Of a stretch of 40,742 nucleotides of DNA, positions 7,601 to 15,337 are shown piece after piece (the stretch's first letter is position 1; the number at the start of each line of letters is the position of its first letter). The DNA is from an uncultured Actinomycetes bacterium (GTDB lineage Bacteria > Actinomycetota > Actinomycetes > S36-B12 > CAIYMF01). The stretch covers positions 1-40,742 of the forward strand of contig CAIXFH010000065.1 of the NCBI GenBank assembly GCA_903918645.1. Reading direction: 5' to 3'. A model generated the notes under the pieces. The model saw only the letters and a program-made list of their open reading frames with translations, was not told where the DNA came from and did no database searches. The position numbers were made by a program, and so were the translations under genes.

Positions 7601-8346
7601 CTGGCACCAACACGATCTGGTGCTGGGGCGACAACTCCTCTGGCCAGTTGGGCGCTGCGTCGAATTCGGGTGCCCCTTACCTGCCGGTCACGTTCAACCT
7701 GCCCACTGATGGCAGCGTAACCTCCCTGGCCACTGGCACGAGCAACACCTGCGCCGCAACATCGCTCGGCTCGGTCTACTGCTGGGGCGACAACACCTAT
7801 GGCGAGTCCGGGTCGGTCAATCTTGGTCTATCGACGCCCTCGGGCCCGTGGTCGAGTTACGGACCGCAGTACGTGGGCAGTGTCGGCACTGAGTTCGGCA
7901 CCAATTCCGCTGCCTCGATCGTGGGCCTTGCTGCAGGCGACTTCCACATGTGCGCACTGCTATCTGACCGGTCAGTATCGTGCTGGGGTCGTGACGACAG
8001 CGGGCAACTCGGCAACGCTGCGGCTAGCACCAGCGGCACCAATGCTGCCCCGCTCGCGGTTTCGGGGCTTGCCCCGCTGCTCGCCAACCAGGCGAAGTTC
8101 GACGACTTCATCCACTACCCGATCTTGCTCGCGCTGAAGGTCAGCGGTACGTACCTGCCATTTGGATTCGCTCCAGCGTGTCAGGACGTTGGCGAGCCGA
8201 CCGCTCAGGGCACCATCTCCAGCGCTGCCGGGAAGGCTGTTGAGTACTGCGCGGACGTGAACGCATTTAGTCGCATCAGCACCCCAGGGTCGCTCTCCCA
8301 GACGATCCTCTTCGTCGAAGACCCCATGGCCAAGGGCAAAGTCTGA
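4660..8346 (+). CDS. Large secreted protein: Ig-like repeats and RCC1 beta-propeller
   Basis: Predicted extracellular or surface protein of about 1228 residues. The GTG at 4660 is chosen over upstream in-frame GTG 4612 because AGGAG (4649-4653) lies six bases before it and a clean signal peptide follows (KRQFLPRLR, a hydrophobic core, then PSSAA near residue 33). About residues 35-185 form a beta-rich domain. About 188-406 and 407-625 are two copies of a 219-residue Ig-like repeat. About 728-1130 hold seven RCC1 repeats, each with a (A/V/I)-x-CWG motif and several ending in SxGQLG, enough for one complete seven-bladed propeller. No LPXTG sorting motif or C-terminal membrane helix is seen. RCC1 folds usually bind proteins; the ligand here is unknown. 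Confidence 0.85.
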   Translation: MKRQFLPRLRDYRVGALLAAAVVVSSLAAITPSSAAVKQPVTVVTSVNGVVGASAAPGATTTVSFAVTNRATNGLALTSFSIVVPPGLGKISSSGTVGLSGVFATGKWSESILSCGIVKSCSAIVSVNASSPTSKSQVAPGGTVTASISFKAPTAAGAINFSFLSIGNGAFALSGPNPSITVGTTVSYVFDVTAPSAFVAGTAQNVTVHNAGFTGGSVSFTVTGDDSRATVAGTAFGTTGSVANKSVTVSIASGSVTSGSFTVPVMFTAAQQQNLTVKSGSGATMLSGSAAPFVVSHGAAIVTVAAPVDTSLSPPLQTPLANALFSVGFSVADTYGNVVASVPATLSAINASPGTLTITSTNPVTTNSLGAGSFTAKYSAGKTGLQLQVAASGATGSTSTDITPTVFDLTVPVPGSFDAGVAQNVTVHNASFRGGSVTFTDTSNDAIATVAGAAFGMTGSAANKSVTVVISSGSVTNGSFTVPVIFTHVVAQQNLAVTYGSGPTMLSGSVAPFVVNPGVPIVTVLAPVDISSNPPLQTPAANDAFTIAFSVADGFGNVFANYPATLSAPNAAGGILTVSSANPVTTDSTGAGSFTATYSIGQAPLQLTVDVAGASGSYAANIALAAAPVVQALPDVPVVLPPFEIPGGITANVNLPGGAYGPVYLYAAQQICDPNVTAASSGYVCNTDATVTTLDFISTLGNTHLYNDLKPASLSLTCLDADCPVVGPSSSMVAAGKAHSCVVQTDATVACWGLDNASQLGDWPSTTSTSAPQTVPGLSGIVAVTSGRSVAAAYGLAPGVSLPESTRFYEGSEGIHTCALRNTGTVSCWGDGRLFQQGMTYAGTPEDVISADTVSPLATVTAIAAGASHTCALKSDTTVWCWGWNTSQQTGGPQADSSEQYPVQVMRDATTALTGVRAIVAGGDHSCALLTDGTAGCWGDNSFGQLGQGSAGASSRFFLPVSSITGITAISAGANHTCAATGTNTIWCWGDNSSGQLGAASNSGAPYLPVTFNLPTDGSVTSLATGTSNTCAATSLGSVYCWGDNTYGESGSVNLGLSTPSGPWSSYGPQYVGSVGTEFGTNSAASIVGLAAGDFHMCALLSDRSVSCWGRDDSGQLGNAAASTSGTNAAPLAVSGLAPLLANQAKFDDFIHYPILLALKVSGTYLPFGFAPACQDVGEPTAQGTISSAAGKAVEYCADVNAFSRISTPGSLSQTILFVEDPMAKGKV
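5223..6534 (+). repeat. 657 bp in-frame tandem duplication (Ig-like repeat)
   Basis: Two adjacent diverged copies with a 657 bp period, anchored for example by CAGAACGTCACGGT at 5269 and 5926. They encode two 219-residue repeats that share the V-T-V-H-N-A and GSFTVPV motifs and a PPLQTP-type segment. Confidence 0.85.
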
Positions 8347-8445
8347 TCTCGATCGGACTGCCACGACTCTGCTGGGCGAGCCTTACGTTCGATCAAGTCT
8401 GGTCGGGATCAACAACTGGTCAGCGGAGCCATCACGTGGTGTGGG

Positions 8446-11400
8446 CTAGTTACTGGAGTACCGCTGATTAGCGGTGAAGCCCAAGCGGTTTAGCGCTAGC
8501 TGGCTCTCGCGATTGAGCTTGTCAGCCTCGTCGGATTGGTTGAGCTGGCTCGCGACTCGAGCGAGTTCGGCTAGGACGAAGCCCAGCTCGACCGCATTGT
8601 TCGCCTCGGCGATTGACAGTGCTCGCCGCAAAGTCGCTTGTGCCGTTTCCACATCGCCTGTGTCGGCTTCGGCTGCGCCCAGTACCCGCAATGCTTTGCA
8701 GAGGGCGACATCGCCCTCCAGCCCTTCGCCCAATCGGACCGCCTCCTCGGCGATTATGCGCGCCTGCGCTGAATCACCATTCATGAGGTGAGCAAGGGCC
8801 AGGCTGGCGGTGCTGTCGGTGAGTTCTTCGTCCACGGCGATCAATTGTTGGAGTCGTGCAGCCTCAGCAATCATGGCAATGCCGTCGTCGTACTGTCCCT
8901 GCTGCACCAACGCCATCCCAAGACAGCGGAGGGCATATGCCACATAGTCATCAAATCCCAGCGCCCGAAGTTGCGGTAGGCAGTCACGCAATTGAGTTTC
9001 AGCTTCCACCGCGCGGCCCATCAGCATCAAAACATCGCCAAGAGACAACGCGGTGACTGCCTCGCCGTCCGCGTCGCCGGAACTCACTGCGATCAGATTC
9101 GCGTGTTTGAACCTGTCGACAGCATCGGCGCCATTGCCTTCGAGCCAACTGGCCATGCCGAGGTTGTTCAGAACTGTCGCCTGGCGTCCTCGATCGCCCA
9201 ACTCGTCAAACAACTCCAAGGCGAGTTCGCCTGCGGCCCAGTCTGGCTTGCCATCTGCAAGTGAGATATTGAGAAGGGTGTTATTGGCCGTTGCGCGGGG
9301 GAGCAAATCTGGAGTCTTGGCGGCGTGGCTGATCGCACCAGTAACCCAGGTGCGTGCTTCTGAGCGCCGGCCCTGCCACAGGCGGACGATGGCGCAGGTC
9401 GTCTCCAACCTGCTCAATGTCGCCATGCTCTGCGAGTCGATGTCGGCGTTTACTGCTCGGATTCCAGCCTTTGCCGTTTTGAAGGCTCGGTTGAAGTCCG
9501 ACAGCCCAGCGTAAATGCCACTGGTTGCAAGTAGGACTCGAGCCAATGCACCCGGATCGTCGGTGAGCCTCGTGCGTGCTTTCGCCAGGGCGGCGAGGGC
9601 ATCGTCCATGCGACCGAGTGCGTATTGGCTATCGCTGAGGGATACGTACGCGGCGGCCTTGTCAGCTGAACTCACTCCCCGCAGGCCGCGCGCAGCCTGT
9701 GTGGCGCGCAGGTACAACTCTTCGGCCTCGACATGGGCAAACTTCTCGCTCGCGCGAGCGCCGCCGATGAGGGCGAAATGCCAGGCTCGCTCGGGACGCT
9801 TGGCATGTAGATAGTGCAGCGACAAAAGTTCGGCGACGTCGTCGGGATGGGCAGCGGCTGCCTCGATGATCTCAGCGGCGTGACCATGGAGTTGTAGCCG
9901 CACCCGATAGGGCAGACCGTCATACGCGGTGTCGCGGAGCAACTGGTGCTCGAAGCGATAACGGCCTTCGCCATCGGCTCGTACGAAGTAGGAAAGCCGC
10001 TCCAAGAACGTGTGGCTTGACTCGCGCTCACGGTTCTCAAGCAGTGAATCCAACTGATTCTGCTGGAATGCGACGCCGAGAACCGAAGCGAAGCGAAGCA
10101 CTGTACGTTCGTCGGGCGGTAGCTGATCGATCTGGCTGGTGATCAGGGCTTCTACCGTTTCGGGCAGCTTGTCGACTCGCTCACCTGATCGCGCCGCCTG
10201 GATTAGACCGCGTAGGAACAACGGGTTACCAGCGGCTCGGGTCGTGATGAGTTGGATGTCGTGCGATGTGACGGCGGAGTCAGCGAGTTCGCGTCGAATG
10301 AGCTCAACTGCGGACGACGAACTCAGTGGCTGCGGACGCACAACCACCACTGGGTAAGCGTCGGTGGGACGGAAGCCGCGGTCGACATCGCGACGAGTAA
10401 CCAGGATGAGCCACGACCGCTCGGCCAGATCGTGGCAGATGCGTTCGAGTAGATCCATCGAGGACTCATCCATGAGGTGTACGTCGTCGATCATGAGCAC
10501 CGTGGGGGAGTTCAAGATCGCCCCTAGCAGCTTGGCTACGGTGTCGTCGCGTCGTGGCTTGCGGAACTCGTCGGCGAGGGCGTCGACCTCTGGTGTGCTG
10601 GCCATCTCAACGCCAAGGACGTTTGCGACAAGGGGTAGCCAGGGGGTGAGTTCGGGATCGTATTCATCGGCCAGGCTGATGAGCGTGCTGACGACTGCGG
10701 GATCGTCGGCTTCATCGGTGACACCCATTGCTGCGCGCAGCAAAGCCTGGAAAGGCCAGTAGGGCGTTGCGATTTCGTACTCGTCGCAACGGGTGACAAG
10801 GGTGGGCAGATCGACGTCGCGTAGGAGTTCTGATACGAGTCGCGACTTTCCGATGCCAGGTTCGCCCGACAGCTCGACGACCCGACCATCGCCAGCTGCG
10901 GCCGTGGTGAGCGCTTCAGTCAGCACCGCCATCTCTGCCTCACGGCCGACGAATGCTGAGTGCTTCACCTCATGGGTGGTGCCCTCCAATGCGCGGCCGA
11001 CCCGGGCAGCGTGGATGAGGATGCTCTTGCCCTTGACCAGGAAGGGTTCGAGTTCGTCGATCTCGAACTCGACGTCCGACTTCCCAAGGACGTTCATCGT
11101 GGCTACGACCTGGCCGTGCGCGGCCTTGCCGAGAAGGCGGGCCGCAAGGTTGATCGCATCGCCCTTGACCGAGTACGTGCGTCGGAACTTTGGGCCGAAG
11201 TCACCTGAGAAGACCTCGCCGCGGTTAACGCCGATGCGAGTAGGCAGCCGGCCGACGTTCGCGCTGATCTCGGTGGTAGCGCGCAAAATTCGCTCGTCAT
11301 TGCGGTCGCCACTGGCTGGCGCACCAGCGGTGAGCATGATCTTTCCGCCGTCACGGTTGATGTCGGTTTCGAAGAACGTGACGCCGTAACGCTCGGTGGC

Positions 11401-12252
11401 GTGTTGCACGTTGCGAATGCATTCGTCGAGGGCCTGGGCAAGGGAATCGGGGCCTTCGTCGGCGAGTAGAGCATCGGTGCCAGCGAACTGCACGAACGCG
11501 ACCCCGATCTTGCGGTGCTCTGCTTCACCTTGGCTGGACAGTAGATGCGCGCGGATCGCAGTGGGTAGCAGATGCCCGAGGTCGATGGTGTCCGATGCCG
11601 GCCGCGGCAACTCAGTGTCGTTGGCCAGGGCCGGTGCCTCGGCAAGTAGGAAGCCGTCGCCAAGTGGGGCGCCGACGTACTTCGGATCGATCAACGCGGC
11701 AGTTTGCGCGGTGAGGCCGATCTCGTCGGCTGAGGCAAGGGCCTCCATGTCGGCGCACATGCTGGCGGCTGGCCCGCTGATCAGGAACTCGCGGTGGATC
11801 GCTGGATCACCGACGAGGAAGAAGTGGAATGTGCCCGAGTGGATGCCCACCGACATTCGAAGCACCACCCTCTTGGGGCCGGTGCCGATCTTGCCGATCT
11901 TGACCAGCCGCTCGCGCATACCGTGCGTGGCCCGTGCGGCACGCGACGCGTGGTTCTCGCCGGCGAAGAGCAGTAGTACGGCGTCACCGCCCCACTTCAC
12001 CAAGTCAGCGCCGTCGCGATAGGCGACCGACAACAGGTCGGCGAACATCTCGCTGAGAATGTCGCTCATCTGCTCGGCACCGATCTTGCCCTGCCGTGCA
12101 AGACGTTCGGTCAGCGCCGTGAATCCGGAGATGTCAACAAAGGCAAGGGATCCCTCAATCTCTTGCCACAGGTCTTCGGGTCGATCGCGCAGCCACGACA
12201 CTGCCAGGCTAGGTACGTAGGCCTCGAGCAGGGAGTTCGAACTTGCTGTCAT
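8446..12252 (-). CDS. Soluble adenylyl cyclase-like protein: two cyclase domains, NTPase, TPR
   Basis: Cytoplasmic signalling protein of 1268 residues with the order C1 cyclase (about 33-200), C2 cyclase (about 245-415), AAA/STAND-type NTPase (about 432-780) and TPR repeats (about 820-1240). This is the architecture of mammalian soluble adenylyl cyclase. C1 has both metal-binding aspartates (Asp40 in FVDISGFT, Asp90 in KWGGD) and Lys86, but its GPAASMCADME segment lacks the Asn/Arg pair. C2 has lost the first aspartate (FVQFAGTD) but keeps Asn368 and Arg372 in KGDAINLAARL. One composite active site making cAMP from ATP is therefore plausible. Walker A is GEPGIGKS (463-470) and Walker B is VLMIDDVH. 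There is no C-terminal LuxR helix-turn-helix, unlike many mycobacterial relatives. The regulator input is unknown. Confidence 0.85.
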   Translation of the reverse strand: MTASSNSLLEAYVPSLAVSWLRDRPEDLWQEIEGSLAFVDISGFTALTERLARQGKIGAEQMSDILSEMFADLLSVAYRDGADLVKWGGDAVLLLFAGENHASRAARATHGMRERLVKIGKIGTGPKRVVLRMSVGIHSGTFHFFLVGDPAIHREFLISGPAASMCADMEALASADEIGLTAQTAALIDPKYVGAPLGDGFLLAEAPALANDTELPRPASDTIDLGHLLPTAIRAHLLSSQGEAEHRKIGVAFVQFAGTDALLADEGPDSLAQALDECIRNVQHATERYGVTFFETDINRDGGKIMLTAGAPASGDRNDERILRATTEISANVGRLPTRIGVNRGEVFSGDFGPKFRRTYSVKGDAINLAARLLGKAAHGQVVATMNVLGKSDVEFEIDELEPFLVKGKSILIHAARVGRALEGTTHEVKHSAFVGREAEMAVLTEALTTAAAGDGRVVELSGEPGIGKSRLVSELLRDVDLPTLVTRCDEYEIATPYWPFQALLRAAMGVTDEADDPAVVSTLISLADEYDPELTPWLPLVANVLGVEMASTPEVDALADEFRKPRRDDTVAKLLGAILNSPTVLMIDDVHLMDESSMDLLERICHDLAERSWLILVTRRDVDRGFRPTDAYPVVVVRPQPLSSSSAVELIRRELADSAVTSHDIQLITTRAAGNPLFLRGLIQAARSGERVDKLPETVEALITSQIDQLPPDERTVLRFASVLGVAFQQNQLDSLLENRERESSHTFLERLSYFVRADGEGRYRFEHQLLRDTAYDGLPYRVRLQLHGHAAEIIEAAAAHPDDVAELLSLHYLHAKRPERAWHFALIGGARASEKFAHVEAEELYLRATQAARGLRGVSSADKAAAYVSLSDSQYALGRMDDALAALAKARTRLTDDPGALARVLLATSGIYAGLSDFNRAFKTAKAGIRAVNADIDSQSMATLSRLETTCAIVRLWQGRRSEARTWVTGAISHAAKTPDLLPRATANNTLLNISLADGKPDWAAGELALELFDELGDRGRQATVLNNLGMASWLEGNGADAVDRFKHANLIAVSSGDADGEAVTALSLGDVLMLMGRAVEAETQLRDCLPQLRALGFDDYVAYALRCLGMALVQQGQYDDGIAMIAEAARLQQLIAVDEELTDSTASLALAHLMNGDSAQARIIAEEAVRLGEGLEGDVALCKALRVLGAAEADTGDVETAQATLRRALSIAEANNAVELGFVLAELARVASQLNQSDEADKLNRESQLALNRLGFTANQRYSSN

Positions 12253-12551
12253 CGCGGGCCTGCGGTCATGGTGTGCGATCCCTTGGCGTGCGGTGGAGGG
12301 GGGTGGATCAGGAAGTGATTCTGCGAGCTGGGTCTGGTGACGTGAGTCAGGAGAGGTCAGTGGATGCAGGCTGGAGCCGGGATGTTAGCGCGGCAAGGTA
12401 TGCGGCCGGGTCACGGTTGAGGAGACGGCGAATCGTCTCCGTACCTTCGGCGGTGTTCCTGGTTACAACTGACGGCACTGCTCCTCCGGGCCCTAGGTTC
12501 GGTGCCCTTCAGACTAGCCCTTGGCTGGTCGGGTGAGGAGGGGCTGGTGGC
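12253..12551. other. Intergenic region between two minus-strand genes
   Basis: No gene seen. It contains a perfect 7 bp hairpin GGAGACG/CGTCTCC (12421-12427 and 12434-12440, 6 nt loop) and a second stem GACTAGCC/GGCTGGTC (12512-12519 and 12523-12530, one G-T pair). Either could end transcription of the CFA synthase gene, although neither has a clear T-run. The promoter of the cyclase gene must also lie here. Confidence 0.4.
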
Positions 12552-13913
12552 TCACAAATTCCGCGTGAGCCACTGGTCTCGCGTGGCTGGCATGCCGCTC
12601 TTGCCCATGGGGGTCTGACGCACGGCCAGCACTTGGTGCACTGTGATGTTGCCGTGGTCGAAGGCCAGTGCGCATGCCGCCAGGTACAACAGCCACGTGC
12701 GCGCCCGAGCCTCGCCGGCCAGCGTCACCGCCTCATCCCAATGCTCGCGCAGGTTGTCGACCCACGTGCGAAGGGTGAGTCCGTAGTGCTCTCGCAGGGC
12801 TTCGGAGTCGCGAACCTCTAAGCCCACCTGCTCCATAGCGTTGAGAGTGGCTGAGAGCGGGAAGATCTCGCCGTCCGGGAAGATATAACTGGTGATGAAA
12901 CTAGGCGTGGGCTTGGACCGAGGCGGTATCGAGCGCACCGACGCGATCGCATGGTTGAGCAAGCGGCCGCCAGGACGGAGCTGGTTCATCAAGATGCGGG
13001 CGTACTCGGTGAGCCGTACCAGCCCGACGTGTTCGGACATGCCGATGCTTGAGATCGCATCGAAGGGGCCGTCGTTGATATCGCGGTAATCCTGGATGCG
13101 TATTTCGACCTGCGAGCTCAGGTCGGCGGCCCTGACGCGCTCGCGCGCTAACGCCGCCTGCTCCTTGCTGATCGTGATACCGACCACGTCGACGCCGAAG
13201 TTGGCTGCGGCGTGGATCGCCATCGAACCCCAGCCACAGCCGACGTCGAGTAGGCGCATCCCGGGTTTGAGGCCGAGCTTGCGGCAGACCAGATCGAGCT
13301 TGTCGTACTGGGCGTCCTGCAGGGTGTACTGCTCGCTGGGCGGTGATGCCCAATAGGCGCAGGAGTAGACCATGCTGGGGCCCAGGATGTGCTGGTAGAA
13401 CTCGTTGCTGACGTCATAGTGATGTGAGATTGCGGCAGCGTCGCGTGACTTGACGTGGATCGGGCCACGGGTCTTGCGCACTTCCTCGGGAGGCGGTGCC
13501 GGTGGCAAGCCGAGCCCGCCGAGCTTCGCGGCGGTGCGGGCTGCGGCGAAGCGATCGCGGGTGCCCAACTGAATGCCTTCGTGGCGCGAGATTCGGTGAA
13601 TGAGTTCGGGCAGATCGAGTATTTCGAAGATGTCACCCTCGAAGCTGAGATCCCCTGAGACGTAAGCGCGGGCGAGCCCGAGCTCATTGGGGGCCCACAC
13701 GAGTCGCTTCAACGCTCGGGGATCGCGGATCAAGATGGCGGCCTTGGAGGCGGGCGGGCCAGCTTCCGAGCCGTCCCAGCATCGAACGCGGATAGGTAGT
13801 TCGATACCTAACGCTGAATTCAAGATAGCGGCGATTTGGCCCGCTGCGTTTGGCGACTGTATCGCTGTGGCTGATGCGTTCATTCGTCCGGAATCGCGTT
13901 CCGAGACAGTCAT
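12552..13913 (-). CDS. Cyclopropane-fatty-acyl-phospholipid synthase family methyltransferase
   Basis: SAM-dependent enzyme of 453 residues that adds a methylene or methyl group across the double bond of membrane phospholipid acyl chains. The N-terminal lipid-binding region has RAYVSGDLSFEGD (about 82-94). The catalytic part begins at HYDVSNEFYQ (about 165) and includes MVYSCAYW (181-188). The SAM-binding glycine loop is LLDVGCGWGS (221-230), followed by VVGITISKEQ. The length fits CFA synthases rather than the shorter mycolic-acid cyclopropane synthases (about 290), but methyl-branching relatives cannot be excluded. The ATG at 13913 follows GGAGGT. The gene stands alone. Confidence 0.9.
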   Translation of the reverse strand: MTVSERDSGRMNASATAIQSPNAAGQIAAILNSALGIELPIRVRCWDGSEAGPPASKAAILIRDPRALKRLVWAPNELGLARAYVSGDLSFEGDIFEILDLPELIHRISRHEGIQLGTRDRFAAARTAAKLGGLGLPPAPPPEEVRKTRGPIHVKSRDAAAISHHYDVSNEFYQHILGPSMVYSCAYWASPPSEQYTLQDAQYDKLDLVCRKLGLKPGMRLLDVGCGWGSMAIHAAANFGVDVVGITISKEQAALARERVRAADLSSQVEIRIQDYRDINDGPFDAISSIGMSEHVGLVRLTEYARILMNQLRPGGRLLNHAIASVRSIPPRSKPTPSFITSYIFPDGEIFPLSATLNAMEQVGLEVRDSEALREHYGLTLRTWVDNLREHWDEAVTLAGEARARTWLLYLAACALAFDHGNITVHQVLAVRQTPMGKSGMPATRDQWLTRNL

Positions 13914-13931
13914 TGCCTACCTCCGAGACGA

Positions 13932-13957
13932 ACGTTGAGAACAAACGTTGAGAACAA
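13932..13957 (-). repeat. 13 bp direct repeat in the CFA leader
   Basis: Two perfect adjacent copies of ACGTTGAGAACAA, with a partial third (ACGT), ending about 20 bp before the CFA start codon. It may be a regulator site or simply a slippage product. Confidence 0.7.
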
Positions 13958-14174
13958 ACGTCACCCTTAAGTCAACCCCCAAGTCCTATCACCGCAGCGC
14001 AGTGAACGGAAGTATTTTGCGGCAAATCGCGAGGATTTTTGTGCTCAAATCGATGCTTTTACGGCCATCTTTGACTCGGGAAAATGTGGGCGGGCGTGGT
14101 GTCCGGGGTGTGGGATGTCAGCCAGGGGGTGCTGGCTTGGTGCGGCGGTGACTCGTCGGGTGCGGAACAGGCTT

Positions 14175-14214
14175 GGTCAGAAGACCGGACCTCCCCACCA
14201 GCACGCCGCGGGGG
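14175..14214 (-). repeat. Decayed tRNA-Lys 3' end and terminator copy (possible att site)
   Basis: 36 of 40 bases match 16599-16638, the 3' end of the tRNA-Lys gene together with part of its terminator, in the same orientation. The acceptor strand GCGGCGT is kept, but the rest of the tRNA is absent. The copy lies 2424 bp away on the side where a tRNA-integrating element would sit, so it is a candidate distal attachment site. Confidence 0.6.
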
Positions 14215-14369
14215 CCAAACCAATGCGACGGCGAATCTCGTTTCGCCAACCTCGAATGGCTGTGACGCGGTCACTGTGGCCCTGACCGCTCTCGGCGGAA
14301 CTCGAATCCGAACGTGCGCATCGGATCGGCGCTACCAACCTCAGGGACCTTCGACACGCGTTGTCGAGA

Positions 14370-14402
14370 GACTCGGCCGATCACAGAGTGCTCGGCCGAG
14401 TC
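14370..14402 (-). terminator. Terminator hairpin after the AHSA1 gene
   Basis: Perfect 11 bp stem GACTCGGCCGA (14370-14380) and TCGGCCGAGTC (14392-14402) with an 11 nt loop, 43 bp past the stop of the minus-strand arsR-AHSA1 pair. No T-run. Confidence 0.6.
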
Positions 14403-14445
14403 CGCCTGCTGTGTAGCGACGTCCGACCGGCTAGCTGGCCTCGGG

Positions 14446-14919
14446 CTAGCTGGATTCGAGCGCGGCAAGGTGCTCCACGAAGGTGCCGGTCACCGCTGAC
14501 CACCCGCCGATATTGCCCTCGCGTCGCATCCGTCCCGCAGCTCCCAGAGCGGCGAATCCGGTCTGCTCGATCCGGATGCGCGTCGAGTCGTGGATCGGTT
14601 CGAAGGTCAACGACACGGACGTGGCCTCGCTGGGGTCGAAGAACAGGTGCCATCGGAAGTCGATGCGGTGGGGTTCGTCCCAGCGAGTGATCTCGCCCCA
14701 CACGTGCTCGGAGTTGTCGCGTGCGCGTTCAACTATCCGACCGCCGACGTAGGGCTCGAAGACCACCGACTCGGGGTCCCCGCTCACGGTGTGACCACGA
14801 GGCCACCAGATTCCGGCTCGGGTGGTCCAGGTGCGGAAGGCGCGGTCGACCGGTGCCGCCACCTCGAAGCTGAGGGTGAGCCGGTCTGGGTCAGGTATCT
14901 CCTCGCCTGAGGCCGTCAC
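14446..14919 (-). CDS. SRPBCC protein, AHSA1-like
   Basis: Small START/SRPBCC-fold protein of 157 residues related to the C-terminal domain of Hsp90 activator Aha1. Typical elements are the first strand LTLSFEVAAPVDRAFRTWTT, the G-P-V-G-G-R motif (here EPYVGGRIVE), WGEITRWDEPHRIDFRWH, and the T-R-I-R-I-E-Q-TGF strand before the long C-terminal helix, which ends GTFVEHLAALE. The GTG start overlaps the ArsR stop by four bases (GTGA), so translation is probably coupled. ArsR-AHSA1 pairs are very common in actinobacteria. The hydrophobic pocket could bind a small ligand, but its identity is unknown. Confidence 0.9.
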   Translation of the reverse strand: MTASGEEIPDPDRLTLSFEVAAPVDRAFRTWTTRAGIWWPRGHTVSGDPESVVFEPYVGGRIVERARDNSEHVWGEITRWDEPHRIDFRWHLFFDPSEATSVSLTFEPIHDSTRIRIEQTGFAALGAAGRMRREGNIGGWSAVTGTFVEHLAALESS

Positions 14920-15272
14920 GACCGGCGCTTCTTCGTCGGTCGAGGTCGCTTACTGGCTGGGGAATCATCCACGACGATCCCCGGGAGGTTCTCCGAGACG
15001 AGCGTGTAGCGAGCGGCGGCCTCTCGCCACAGCCCGTCCATGTACTCACGCAGTGCGGACACTCCTTCGGGACGTACCTGATAGACGCGCCTTGTGCCAT
15101 CGCTGACCGAGTCAACGAGACCGGCCTGTTTGAGAAGCCGTAGGTGTCGCGACACAGCGGGACGGCTGATCGGGAACCGCTCGGCCAGCACACCCACCGA
15201 GGCGGGTTCTGCGGCCAGCGACTCGACGATGGCCAACCGCACAGGGTCGGCCAGGGCCTGTAAGGATTCCAC
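14916..15272 (-). CDS. ArsR-family transcriptional regulator
   Basis: DNA-binding repressor of 118 residues. A winged helix-turn-helix covers about residues 3-85: LADPVRLAIVESLAAEPASV, then the recognition helix ISRPAVSRHLRLLKQAGLV and the wing GTRRVYQV. There are no CxC metal-binding motifs, so this is the metal-independent subgroup that usually pairs with SRPBCC/AHSA1 genes. The C-terminus is basic (KRPRPTKKRR). The GTG at 15272 follows GGGAGA. It is the first gene of a two-gene minus-strand unit and faces another SRPBCC gene across the palindrome at 15287-15323, which is its likely operator. Confidence 0.92.
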   Translation of the reverse strand: MESLQALADPVRLAIVESLAAEPASVGVLAERFPISRPAVSRHLRLLKQAGLVDSVSDGTRRVYQVRPEGVSALREYMDGLWREAAARYTLVSENLPGIVVDDSPASKRPRPTKKRRS

Positions 15273-15286
15273 AAACTCTCCCTCTT

Positions 15287-15323
15287 CGGTAACCTATGCG
15301 TTACGGTAACTCATAGGTTACCG
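15287..15323. promoter_or_regulatory. 37 bp palindromic operator between divergent genes
   Basis: Almost perfect odd-centred palindrome. The outer arms CGGTAACCTATG and CATAGGTTACCG are fully complementary, and the inner arms GTTAC and GTAAC flank a central G at 15305. Only the pair 15299/15311 mismatches. It fills the gap between the ArsR start and the divergent SRPBCC start, so it should cover both promoters. Inferred to bind the adjacent ArsR protein. Confidence 0.8.
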
Positions 15324-15337
15324 ATTTGGAGTTCGTG

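Larger units (their letters stand above)
13914..14445. other. Intergenic region upstream of the CFA gene
   Basis: No gene found in 532 bp. From left to right it has a 13 bp direct repeat close to the CFA start, an AT-richer stretch (about 13980-14080) likely to hold that gene's promoter, a small AGCCAG/CTGGCT hairpin (14120-14137), a decayed copy of a tRNA-Lys 3' end plus terminator (14175-14214), and a strong terminator hairpin (14370-14402). Confidence 0.5.
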
